Positions 8,928-16,895 of a stretch of 44,805 nucleotides of DNA are shown here, piece by piece. The translations under genes and the position numbers were made by a program. The notes beneath the pieces are model-generated. The model searched no databases. It was not told the DNA's origin and saw only the letters and a program-made list of their open reading frames with translations. Within the stretch, counting starts at the first letter, position 1. Every line of letters begins with the position of its first letter. The stretch is from Eubacterium sp. AF22-8LB (lineage in GTDB: Bacteria; Bacillota_I; Bacilli_A; Erysipelotrichales; Erysipelotrichaceae): the NCBI RefSeq assembly GCF_003458715.1, contig NZ_QRVI01000019.1:1-44805 (forward strand). Reading direction: 5' to 3'.

Positions 8928-10907
8928 CTAAATTTTTAATGCAACTCGATATCCCTCTTGCATAGCTTTATAAATTAGTCCACCACCATTGCTGTCGCCA
9001 ATGTTATAAACTTCATTAACTTTATCTTTGATCTCTTCAAATAATGCAGTATTTGGAACATCTCCAACTGAAACAATTACAGTATCGGCATGAATTTCAT
9101 GTTCTACGCCCTCTTTATCTGTATAAACAACTGCATTTTTTCTAATTTCTTTACATATACTATTCATTTTAAAATGGACATCATCTGCTTTTAAATGTCC
9201 TAACACAACTGTTCTTGTGCAATTTACCATATTCAATGCAATTGTATCTGTCATTTCAATAATTGTAATATTCTTATCTTCTTCTTGTGCAATTAATTCG
9301 GCTGTTTCAATACCCACACTACCTCCACCAATAATCACAACATCTTTTCCCGTTTTAGCTCCACCAAGAACTTCCTTTGCGTTTATTGCACGTTCAAATC
9401 CAATAATAGGAAGCTTTGCTGGTTTTAAACCTGTTGCACAAATCACAACGTCTGGGTTCATTTCAGAAATTTGATCTGCATTTATTTCTGTATTTAAATG
9501 TACATTTACATGATATTTTTCTAATTGGTATTCCATCCATGGAAGGAGTGGTTTAAAGTTATCTTTATTTGGTGGTGCAATTGCCAAATTAAATTGACCT
9601 CCAATTCGATCACTTTTTTCGTATAAATCGACTTGATGTCCGCGCATTGCCGCAATTCGAGCTGCTTCAACACCAGCCACACCACCACCAACTACAATAA
9701 CCTTTTTACTCTTATCTGCAGGTTTGATAGTATAGTCATTATCGCCTTGTCCAGCTACTGGGTTTACTGAGCAACAAAGTGCCATTCCATCTTGTAGTTG
9801 TGAGTTAATACACATATCGCATCCTAAACATGGTTGAATTTCTTTTTCTTTATTTTCTGCAATCTTTCTGACTAAATGAGGATCTGCCATCAAGCCATGG
9901 CCAATAAAGATAAATTCACACATATTTTCAGACAAAGCCTTTTCTGCTGCTTCTGGATTTTGAGCACGACCTCCACCAATCATTTTTATAGTTGCAGGAG
10001 CCCCCGTCATCTTATAAATTCCATATTTTAATGCCTGGCAAAGACCAACAGCTTGACATGATTTGGCAGCCGATGTCGGCATATCTTCTGCCGATGCTTC
10101 TTTTTTCCAAGTACCCGCAAGTACTTCTAAAGCATCTACTCCCACATCCTGGAAACGCTTGGCATAATACATACCATCTTCCATTGTGATACCAGCGTTT
10201 TCTCCAGCTTCAACAGCACTAAATTTTACAATAATTGCGAAATCATCTCCACATAATTCACGAATTCGACGAATAATATTTAAATGGAAACGAACTCTGT
10301 TCTCTGGATTTCCACCATATTCATCCGTTCTAATATTTGCGGTAGATGATAAGAATTGTTGTCCCATATAGTATCCAACACTATGTATTTCAACACCATC
10401 AAATCCAGCTTTTTTTGCACGTAACGCTGCTTGTGCATATTTTTCCTCAATATCATGAATTTCATCAATCGTTAATTCTCGAGGCTCTTCATTACTCAAC
10501 CCCATCATAAATGAATATGGCATCGCCACCGCACTAGGTCCAACTGGCTGGTGCCCTGTAATTTTACGACGCGCACCACGACCTGTATGACTAATTTGTA
10601 GTACAGCTTTCGCCCCTTCTTCATGAATGGCAGATGCTAAACGAGTCATTCCTGGAATATATTTATCATCATCAATCACTAACATTTGTGCCGTATTTAA
10701 ACCAAGGGGTGCATCCACACATGTTACTTCAACAACAATCATACCAACTCCACCTCTGGCTCTTTCAACATAGTGGTTCACAACTGCATCATTCACAAAG
10801 CCATTTGTGGACTGGCTCATTCCCATGGCTGCCATTACTGTTCTGTTTCTTAGTTCAACATTTCCAATTTTTGCAGGCGATAATAAAGTAGGGTAATTCT
10901 GGTTCAT
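8928..10907 (-). CDS. Old-yellow-enzyme/FAD-dependent oxidoreductase (FadH, BaiCD/BaiH-like)
   Basis: A 659-residue three-part flavoenzyme. Residues 1-~330 are an FMN-binding TIM barrel (SPAKIGNVELRNRTVMAAMG at the start, then the catalytic-region motif GVEIHSVGYYMGQQFLS). The 4Fe-4S ligand cluster is CLGCDMCINSQ...CC. The C-terminal half has FAD (VVGGGVAGVEAARIAAMRG) and NAD(P) (VIIGGGSVGIETAELIAQEE) Rossmann motifs. Family members reduce enoyl-CoA, enone and bile-acid 3-oxo-delta-4 substrates; which one applies here is not decidable by eye. Start at 10907 is chosen for AGGAG ten bases upstream. It is divergent from a TetR regulator that presumably controls it. Confidence 0.9.
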   Translation of the reverse strand: MNQNYPTLLSPAKIGNVELRNRTVMAAMGMSQSTNGFVNDAVVNHYVERARGGVGMIVVEVTCVDAPLGLNTAQMLVIDDDKYIPGMTRLASAIHEEGAKAVLQISHTGRGARRKITGHQPVGPSAVAMPYSFMMGLSNEEPRELTIDEIHDIEEKYAQAALRAKKAGFDGVEIHSVGYYMGQQFLSSTANIRTDEYGGNPENRVRFHLNIIRRIRELCGDDFAIIVKFSAVEAGENAGITMEDGMYYAKRFQDVGVDALEVLAGTWKKEASAEDMPTSAAKSCQAVGLCQALKYGIYKMTGAPATIKMIGGGRAQNPEAAEKALSENMCEFIFIGHGLMADPHLVRKIAENKEKEIQPCLGCDMCINSQLQDGMALCCSVNPVAGQGDNDYTIKPADKSKKVIVVGGGVAGVEAARIAAMRGHQVDLYEKSDRIGGQFNLAIAPPNKDNFKPLLPWMEYQLEKYHVNVHLNTEINADQISEMNPDVVICATGLKPAKLPIIGFERAINAKEVLGGAKTGKDVVIIGGGSVGIETAELIAQEEDKNITIIEMTDTIALNMVNCTRTVVLGHLKADDVHFKMNSICKEIRKNAVVYTDKEGVEHEIHADTVIVSVGDVPNTALFEEIKDKVNEVYNIGDSNGGGLIYKAMQEGYRVALKI

Positions 10908-10949
10908 ATATTTTTCTCCTCTTTTTAACGTGATTTTGATTTTATAATT

Positions 10950-10958
10950 TGATATACT
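10950..10958 (+). promoter_or_regulatory. Extended -10 promoter of the TetR gene
   Basis: TGATATACT lies 21 bases before the ATG at 10980, giving a leader of about 15 bases that just contains GAGGT. This supports 10980 rather than 10968 as the start. It lies in the 72-base divergent intergenic region, where the TetR operator is also expected. Confidence 0.45.
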
Positions 10959-10979
10959 CAAGAAACAATGAGGTATCTT

Positions 10980-11546
10980 ATGAATCAAACTGAAAAATCT
11001 AAAATTACACATAACGAATTATTGAAAGCTGCACATTCCTTATTTATAGAACAAGGCTTTAATCATACTACAATTACAGATATTGTTACTCGTGCTGGCT
11101 ACTCTACAGGTATTTTCTACAAACACTACAAGACTAAGACAGATATTCTTGTCGAATTATGGACAAATTATATTGAAAGTTCTTGTTTAAAATCCATTGT
11201 TCGTATCCAGGAAACTAACGCCACTTTGGAGGAAACATTATCTTCTATTCTTATATCCGTCAAAAAATTCCGTGATAACCCCATTTATAAATATTATGCC
11301 GAAGCTCTTATAGAAAATGATATAAATGACTCTACTCCTCCAGCAACGCGAGCTTTTCAAAAAACATTAGTATACATTCTTAGAAAAGAAAATCCTTCGG
11401 CTTCAGAAATTCGATTAAACACATATGCGAGTGCTATCCATTCAATTATCAATGCAGTTGCTGAATCGAATTATTCAAATCTTGATTATGATTTTGATGA
11501 AACGACTACTCTTGAAATATTGATTTCTATCGTAAAAGAAATATAA
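10980..11546 (+). CDS. TetR/AcrR family transcriptional regulator
   Basis: A 188-residue regulator. Residues ~5-60 form the TetR DNA-binding domain (AAHSLFIEQGFNHTTITDIV then AGYSTGIFYKHYKTKTDIL). The remaining alpha-helical part is the ligand-binding and dimerisation domain, too variable to predict a ligand. Start at 10980 has GAGGT seven bases upstream; an in-frame ATG four codons earlier lies almost at the predicted transcription start. Divergent from the old-yellow-enzyme gene with 72 bases between the starts, the usual arrangement for local repression of the neighbour. Confidence 0.88.
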   Translation: MNQTEKSKITHNELLKAAHSLFIEQGFNHTTITDIVTRAGYSTGIFYKHYKTKTDILVELWTNYIESSCLKSIVRIQETNATLEETLSSILISVKKFRDNPIYKYYAEALIENDINDSTPPATRAFQKTLVYILRKENPSASEIRLNTYASAIHSIINAVAESNYSNLDYDFDETTTLEILISIVKEI

Positions 11547-11628
11547 CTTTTCTAAAAAATGAATCACGTTCACTTTTAATTAAATTGTATCATGCAAAGT
11601 ATATAAGTCAATCAAATGTTAATATTTA

Positions 11629-11653
11629 AAAAGCTAGGATTCCCCTAACTTTT
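11629..11653 (-). terminator. Terminator of the 5'-nucleotidase gene
   Basis: Stem AAAAGUUAGG/CCUAGCUUUU on the minus strand (10 pairs including one U.G), loop GGAAU, followed by UUUUU-rich sequence, 4 bases past the stop at 11657. Confidence 0.7.
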
Positions 11654-11656
11654 CTA

Positions 11657-13579
11657 CTATTTATTCTTTTTTCTTATCTTACGAACAATTCTACGAATCA
11701 ATAAAATTAAAAGTACAATTAGTAAAATAATGACTAAAACGATTGTCACAATCATTGCACTAAATTTATTTGGCTTTTTAATCAAGTCAATTATATTCTT
11801 ACTATCATCCACAACCTTATGTTCATGTTTTGAAGCATAGTATTTTGAAACATTGGCAATTCCATCACCATCTGTATCATCAAAAGAGCACATATATCTT
11901 GCAATCGCATCCCAAGCTTTTAGTTCTTTGCCATCTTCTTTAATGATATGATCCTCAAGATTTTCAATTGGATTTCCATCCTGATCTTTTGGTTCAAGTG
12001 ACAAAAGTCCATATGACATTTTATTTACTGAACCAAGCATCTGTCCTGTGTATAAATCTGTCACAACATGATACAATTGATCATCTTGAATCTCAATTCT
12101 TTGGCCTTCTTTTGTAAGATAACAATCTGTAACTTTATTTAAAATCATTCGATTTGGATTGTAAGTAAAATTAAGTCCACTACTATACAATCTTGCCGTT
12201 GTCATAAAATCAGAAACTGAAGCATCTACTTCGGCCGCTAGTTTCAATTCTTTTCCCGTAAGATATGTAGAAATCAAAGGATAACCAGCTATACCATCTT
12301 TTCCAATTCCTAAAGAAAATGAATTATATACATCTTCTACTGTAATATCTCCCTTTGTATATGTATCTCGTATAGTTCCACTTGGAACTACGGCTACATC
12401 GACTGAATCAGCTGCATACGCAAATGAATCCGCAATAATTTGTCCAAGATTTGATTCTTCATGTTTTGAATACAAGTCTTCTAAACTATTAAATTTAATA
12501 TCATTCTGCGCTAAAACTTCACTTCTTGTATAGCCAAAATCTGCAAGATAATTCGTATCCACTGTATCCATCAATTCATCAATACGATTTTGTGTTTTTT
12601 CATCCGGCTGTATATTTTCAGATACAGGAATCAACTCATAAGAACTTAAATCCCAACGACCATTCGAATTCTGTTTCAACGAAAGAGAACCTATATTTTT
12701 TCCATATTCACCACAAGATACAATATATGTATTTTCATGTTGAATAGGTTCTTTTAATTCTGAATGTGTATGTCCACTAATGATTAAATCAATATCCTTA
12801 ACATTTTTGGCAAGAAGTTCATCCTCGGATTTATTTTCATCCTCCCAAGTACCACAATGAGATACACAAACAATCATATCTACTTCTTCATTCTTCTTGA
12901 TTTTTTCAACTGTATCTTTCACTGCCTCTACAGGATCTTTAAACAACAATTCACATGTTGGTGCACATTTTAAAGAATCTTTTCCAAAAGCACCTGTAAT
13001 AGCTATCTTTGTATCCCCTTTTTGAATGACAACATAATCCTTTACTCCATAAGTTTCAAATCCGGACTGAATCTGTTTTTGACCTTTATTCAATCCAGCC
13101 TTTTTCATGCCATCCCAATCCACATTACAAATAACAAGTTCTGGTATTGTTTCACCCGAACTTTTGGCTGTCTTTAACATATTGGCCAAACCTTTTGAAC
13201 GATAATCAAACTCATGATTTCCTAATGTTGTGACATCATATCCAAGATAGCCAAGCATTCTAAGTTCAGCTGCTTGCGTATCATATACTGTTTGAACCAA
13301 CGTTCCCATTGAGAAATCCCCACCATCCAAGATAAGTGTATTTGGATTCTCTTTCTTTTGTTCATTAATCAATGTTTTAATTCGAGAAAAACCACCTACT
13401 TCTTGAAATTCTCCATCTATATTTGTTGTGAAACTATCCAAATGAGAATGCGTATCATGTGTAAACATGACATCCACTTCTTTTGCATCTGATTCAGCAT
13501 TCAATGGAGTAATTTGTGTAAGTGGCATCAACAATGTCGTCGCTAAAAAAAGCGACACTATTCGCTTCCTTATTATCAT
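11657..13579 (-). CDS. Surface-anchored 5'-nucleotidase/metallophosphatase (UshA-like)
   Basis: A 640-residue exported enzyme. The signal peptide is residues 1-28 (SLFLATTLLMPLTQITPLNA). The metallophosphatase domain carries its metal ligands in FTHDTHSHL, LDGGDFSMG, LGNHEFDY, VSHCGTW and ISGHTHSE. The C-terminal substrate-specificity domain begins near 350. The protein ends in a hydrophobic helix (SAMIVTIVLVIILLIVLLIL) and a lysine/arginine tail. There is no LPXTG motif, so anchoring is by the membrane helix. The family hydrolyses extracellular nucleotides to nucleosides for salvage. Single gene; RBS GAGGAGAG precedes the ATG. A cre-like sequence with one mismatch lies ~80 bases upstream (13658-13672). 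Confidence 0.9.
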   Translation of the reverse strand: MIIRKRIVSLFLATTLLMPLTQITPLNAESDAKEVDVMFTHDTHSHLDSFTTNIDGEFQEVGGFSRIKTLINEQKKENPNTLILDGGDFSMGTLVQTVYDTQAAELRMLGYLGYDVTTLGNHEFDYRSKGLANMLKTAKSSGETIPELVICNVDWDGMKKAGLNKGQKQIQSGFETYGVKDYVVIQKGDTKIAITGAFGKDSLKCAPTCELLFKDPVEAVKDTVEKIKKNEEVDMIVCVSHCGTWEDENKSEDELLAKNVKDIDLIISGHTHSELKEPIQHENTYIVSCGEYGKNIGSLSLKQNSNGRWDLSSYELIPVSENIQPDEKTQNRIDELMDTVDTNYLADFGYTRSEVLAQNDIKFNSLEDLYSKHEESNLGQIIADSFAYAADSVDVAVVPSGTIRDTYTKGDITVEDVYNSFSLGIGKDGIAGYPLISTYLTGKELKLAAEVDASVSDFMTTARLYSSGLNFTYNPNRMILNKVTDCYLTKEGQRIEIQDDQLYHVVTDLYTGQMLGSVNKMSYGLLSLEPKDQDGNPIENLEDHIIKEDGKELKAWDAIARYMCSFDDTDGDGIANVSKYYASKHEHKVVDDSKNIIDLIKKPNKFSAMIVTIVLVIILLIVLLILLIRRIVRKIRKKNK

Positions 13580-13727
13580 ATTATTCTCTCCTCATTATGT
13601 ATTCACCTACTTTTTAGTATACGTGATTGAACACAAAAAGTACATGTTTTTTATCATTTGTAAGCGGTTATAGTAAAAAGGATGAAAAAAAACATAAAAT
13701 GATTTCAGTGCTATTTTTAACTCTATA

Positions 13728-13776
13728 TGGTGTCCCTGATAAGATTTGAACTTACAACCTTTCGTTTAGGAAACCT
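13728..13776 (-). repeat. Diverged tRNA-Arg 3'-end fragment (attachment-site remnant)
   Basis: On the minus strand this reads as the 3' half of a tRNA: anticodon-loop-like UUUCCUAAA, a T-arm GUAAG/CUUAU with loop UUCAAAU, acceptor strand CAGGGAC, discriminator A and encoded CCA. A 5' acceptor strand is absent. It aligns base for base with the better-preserved fragment at 15277-15325 and has the same orientation, so the pair bracket about 1.5 kb. Confidence 0.6.
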
Positions 13777-13869
13777 ATTCTGTAGGTACTGCTCCTCTCT
13801 TGTCTGTAGTCTCATCAGAAAAGGATTCGCAAGAAAAACATTATATAGCGAAAGCGTGGTGTATTACAT

Positions 13870-14904
13870 ATGAATGAAGTAAGCAACAAATTTCTAAATA
13901 AAGTTTCTTTATTAATCGAAGAAGCCAAGAAAAATGTTAAGACTGCTGTGAATATTGCTATGGTCTATACATATTTTGAAATTGGACGAATGATTATTGA
14001 AGAAGAACAAAATGGCGATAATCGAGCAGAATATGGTAAATATATAATTAGAAACTTATCGTCTTTTTTGACTGAACATTATGGTAAAGGATATTCCATA
14101 TCGAATTTAAAAAATTTTCGTCAATTCTATCTTATATACTCAAATGATTCAATTAGCCAAACAGTGTTTAGCCAATTCAAAAACTACCCTACAACTGTTA
14201 CAGGGCGTAAATTTTATTTAAGCTGGTCACATTATTTGAAACTAATGAGAATTTCAAATATTGAAGAAAGACATTTTTATGAAATTGAATCAATAAAAAA
14301 CGATTGGAGTTTATCAGAATTAAAAAGACAATATGATTCTTCATTATATGAACGTTTATCTTTAAGTAAAAATAAAGATGAAGTGATGTTATTATCACAA
14401 AAAGGACAAATAATCGAAAAGCCAGCAGATGCGATAAAAGATCCATATGTATTAGAATTTTTACAATTGCCAGAATTACCTGTATATTCCGAAACTGAGT
14501 TAGAGAATAAGATTATTGATCATTTACAACAATTCTTACTCGAACTTGGTAAAGGCTATACATTTGTAGGTAGACAAGTTAGACTAACATTTGACGAAGA
14601 ACATTTCAAAGTCGATTTAGTATTCTTCAACAGAATACTAAAATGTTTTGTATTAATTGATTTAAAAATTGGAGAATTAAAACATCAAGACATTGGACAA
14701 ATGCAAATGTATGTGAATTACTATGATCGTAAAGTAAAACTTGACGATGAAAATAACACTATTGGGATTATTTTATGCAAAGATAAAAAACAATCTATTG
14801 TGGAAATGACTTTACCTGAAAACAATAACCAAATATTTGCGAGTAAATACCAAACAGTATTACCAAGCAAAGAAGAATTACAACATCTTTTAAATGAAGA
14901 ATAG
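13870..14904 (+). CDS. DUF1016/YhcG-family PD-(D/E)XK nuclease domain protein
   Basis: A 344-residue protein of the YhcG family. The N-terminal DUF1016 domain (~1-150; AMVYTYFEIGRMIIEEEQNG, GKGYSISNLKNFRQFYLIY, LSWSHYLKLMRI) precedes a C-terminal nuclease fold (~190-330) with the visible core FKVDLVFFNRILKCFVLIDL (D...D-x-K). The family is common in mobile elements and beside restriction systems, but its role is unproven. The start lacks a strong ribosome binding site (only GGTG at 12 bases). A 53-residue membrane protein with an excellent RBS follows 31 bases downstream. Both lie between two tRNA-Arg fragments, so this is likely imported cargo. Confidence 0.88.
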   Translation: MNEVSNKFLNKVSLLIEEAKKNVKTAVNIAMVYTYFEIGRMIIEEEQNGDNRAEYGKYIIRNLSSFLTEHYGKGYSISNLKNFRQFYLIYSNDSISQTVFSQFKNYPTTVTGRKFYLSWSHYLKLMRISNIEERHFYEIESIKNDWSLSELKRQYDSSLYERLSLSKNKDEVMLLSQKGQIIEKPADAIKDPYVLEFLQLPELPVYSETELENKIIDHLQQFLLELGKGYTFVGRQVRLTFDEEHFKVDLVFFNRILKCFVLIDLKIGELKHQDIGQMQMYVNYYDRKVKLDDENNTIGIILCKDKKQSIVEMTLPENNNQIFASKYQTVLPSKEELQHLLNEE

Positions 14905-14935
14905 AATTACAAATCGGACTTGATGGAGGTATATT

Positions 14936-15097
14936 ATGAAAACAATGATTTCAATTATTCTTATGATAATTGCAGCATTGGTCGTCTTTTTCTTTGGTTC
15001 TAGAATGAACGAAGCAATGACCAGAGCAATATTACTTTCAATGATTACTGGTTTTGCTTGCACGATTAGTGCTATTGAAAAGAACAAAAAGGAATGA
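14936..15097 (+). CDS. Small two-helix membrane protein (53 aa)
   Basis: ATG at 14936 is preceded at 5 bases by GGAGGT, the best ribosome binding site in this cassette. The product begins MKTMISIILMIIAALVVFFF (helix 1), has a short polar loop (GSRMNEAMTR), a second hydrophobic stretch (AILLSMITGFACTISAI) and a charged tail EKNKKE. I recognise no family. Its position 31 bases after the YhcG-type nuclease and inside the same tRNA-fragment bracket suggests co-expression. A small membrane partner of a nuclease would fit a toxin or defence role, but this is inference only. Confidence 0.6.
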   Translation: MKTMISIILMIIAALVVFFFGSRMNEAMTRAILLSMITGFACTISAIEKNKKE

Positions 15098-15276
15098 CAA
15101 ATTCTAATTTATCTACAAGAATTCACACAAAGAAATTAACTTGGAACGAAAACATTTCCCACTCCTCACTTATCACAAAACAAAAAGAGATTTGAATGAT
15201 GAACACACATCAAACAAATCTCTTTTATCATTCACAGACCAAAATCCATTAAAAATCCTGTTAAATCCCTTAAAAT

Positions 15277-15325
15277 TGGCGTCCCAGATAGGAGTCGAAC
15301 CTACGACCTTTCGCTTAGGAGACCA
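15277..15325 (-). repeat. tRNA-Arg(CCU) 3'-end fragment, likely att site
   Basis: Minus-strand reading: anticodon loop CUCCUAA (anticodon CCU), variable region, T-arm GUAGG/CCUAU with loop UUCGACU, acceptor strand CUGGGAC, discriminator G, encoded CCA. The 5' half of the tRNA is missing, so it is not a functional gene. A partial 3' tRNA copy next to a tyrosine recombinase gene (stop at 15532) is the usual signature of att-site duplication by an integrative element. Confidence 0.75.
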
Positions 15326-15531
15326 CTCATCACAATTTTATTTAATCTTGAAATTTACATACAATTTCGTTATATGCTTTATTTATCGGCTTTTTTTGTG
15401 TTTTCTAATATTGACCGCTCAATAAAATATACGGAATTTTTCACCTGATTTCGTGTTTTTTATATAGTCAATATTAGCTGGCTATTAGCTAGAAGGCCAT
15501 TTTATTAAAAAAGTCCCTTGATAGGGACATC

Positions 15532-16890
15532 TTATTTTAATGCATCTAATAGTTTATCCAGTAGATCTGGATTGTCTTTTAAAGAAGCAACCAGCTTATC
15601 CACATCAATACTATCTTTCTTCCTTTTGGCATTGTCTTCATCATTGTTCTGATAAAAAGACTCATCAAACTTTTGAGCATTTATTTTACGATCTTCATCT
15701 AAAATATGACTATACAAATCTGTGACCATATCTGCCTGAGCATGACCGGTATCTCCTTGTGTTGCTTTTATATCACCATGATTTAATTTTAATTTATATG
15801 TTGTACTTGAATGACGAAGCGAATGAAATACCACCGGTGGAAGTCCAGCTTTTTCTGAAAGCTTAGCTAATCCTTTACGAATGATATTATGCTCTACTGG
15901 TCTACCATCTTCAAAACATAAAACCATATCATAATCATGATATTCATCTTGAAAGAATTCTTTGTATTCATTTTGTTGTTCTTTCCATTCACGTAAAAAT
16001 TGTACCAATGTATTAGGTAACCATATAGTACGAATACTTGATTGTGTTTTAGGTTTTCGTAACACCAATACTGTTGTATTGCTTTCATTATCAGTAGCTG
16101 ATGGAAATGTATACAAAATATCTTGAACATTCAGTTCATCAATTCCCTTTTTAGATAATCTTTGTAATTGCTGTTCTACAACAATATGAGCATTATCATT
16201 TTCAATATCTTCATCACTTATGAATACATTTTTCCATTGTAATCCTAAAACTTCACCAATACGTAATGAACACGCAAACGATAGTTGAATTGCCAATGAA
16301 ATCTTTGGATCTTCACAAACTTCTAGTGCTCTAGAAATCATTTCTGAAGCCCAAATTTCTTTTTTGGCATATTCATGTTTTGGAGGTGTAACTTTTTTAA
16401 AAGGATTGGACGCAATTAATTCCCACTTTTCAGCACACCCAAAGGCACAGCTCAATAACTTATGAACCGATTTTAATATATAAGAAGTTACTTTCCCATC
16501 TGTGTTTGATCTCAAAGGTCGAACAACTCTTTGTTCTTTTAGATCCCTATAATATTTTTCAATCACAATTGGCTTAATATCTTGCAGCTTCTTTTTACCT
16601 ATATATGGAAGAATATAATATTTAATTGTAGAACGATTTCTTGTTAATGTAGAAACACTCCAGTTTTGATAGCCATAAAGTTCAATAAATGTATCTAAAA
16701 ATGATTCAACAGTATCTGTATTAGGTGGGATAAAAGCCCCCTTAGCCTTTTCAGCTTCAACTATTGACTTTCTAGCTTTAGCTTCAGAAATTGAATCAAA
16801 TGTTTCCCATTTTTGTCTCTTTTTTCCTTTTGTGTCTACATAATAATAAATTACACAATATTTACTATTACGCTTATTAATTGTTGCCAT
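15532..16890 (-). CDS. Tyrosine recombinase/integrase (catalytically complete)
   Basis: A 452-residue integrase. An N-terminal Arm-binding domain (~1-60), a SAM-like core-binding domain (~60-165) and a catalytic domain (~175-400) are present. All catalytic residues are visible: R210 (ACSLRIGEVLGL), K281 (RKPKTQSSIR), H356-x2-R359 (FHSLRH), H383 (TGHAQADM) and nucleophile Y393 (DLYSHI). A ~25-residue tail (VDKLVASLKDNPDLLDKLLD) resembles the tail of the neighbouring dead paralogue. Last gene of the xis-int2-int1 operon, five bases after int2. Its end faces the tRNA-Arg fragment, the presumed target. Confidence 0.93.
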   Translation of the reverse strand: MATINKRNSKYCVIYYYVDTKGKKRQKWETFDSISEAKARKSIVEAEKAKGAFIPPNTDTVESFLDTFIELYGYQNWSVSTLTRNRSTIKYYILPYIGKKKLQDIKPIVIEKYYRDLKEQRVVRPLRSNTDGKVTSYILKSVHKLLSCAFGCAEKWELIASNPFKKVTPPKHEYAKKEIWASEMISRALEVCEDPKISLAIQLSFACSLRIGEVLGLQWKNVFISDEDIENDNAHIVVEQQLQRLSKKGIDELNVQDILYTFPSATDNESNTTVLVLRKPKTQSSIRTIWLPNTLVQFLREWKEQQNEYKEFFQDEYHDYDMVLCFEDGRPVEHNIIRKGLAKLSEKAGLPPVVFHSLRHSSTTYKLKLNHGDIKATQGDTGHAQADMVTDLYSHILDEDRKINAQKFDESFYQNNDEDNAKRKKDSIDVDKLVASLKDNPDLLDKLLDALK

Positions 16891-16895
16891 TCATA

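Noticed and set aside
13658..13672. cre site upstream of the 5'-nucleotidase
   Set aside because: One mismatch at a conserved C and no clear promoter nearby.
15277..15325. Functional tRNA-Arg gene
   Set aside because: Only the 3' half is present; the D-arm and 5' acceptor strand are missing in the sequence upstream on the minus strand.
15141..15425. 94-residue plus-strand protein frame
   Set aside because: It runs through the antisense of the tRNA fragment and has no ribosome binding site or protein-like composition.
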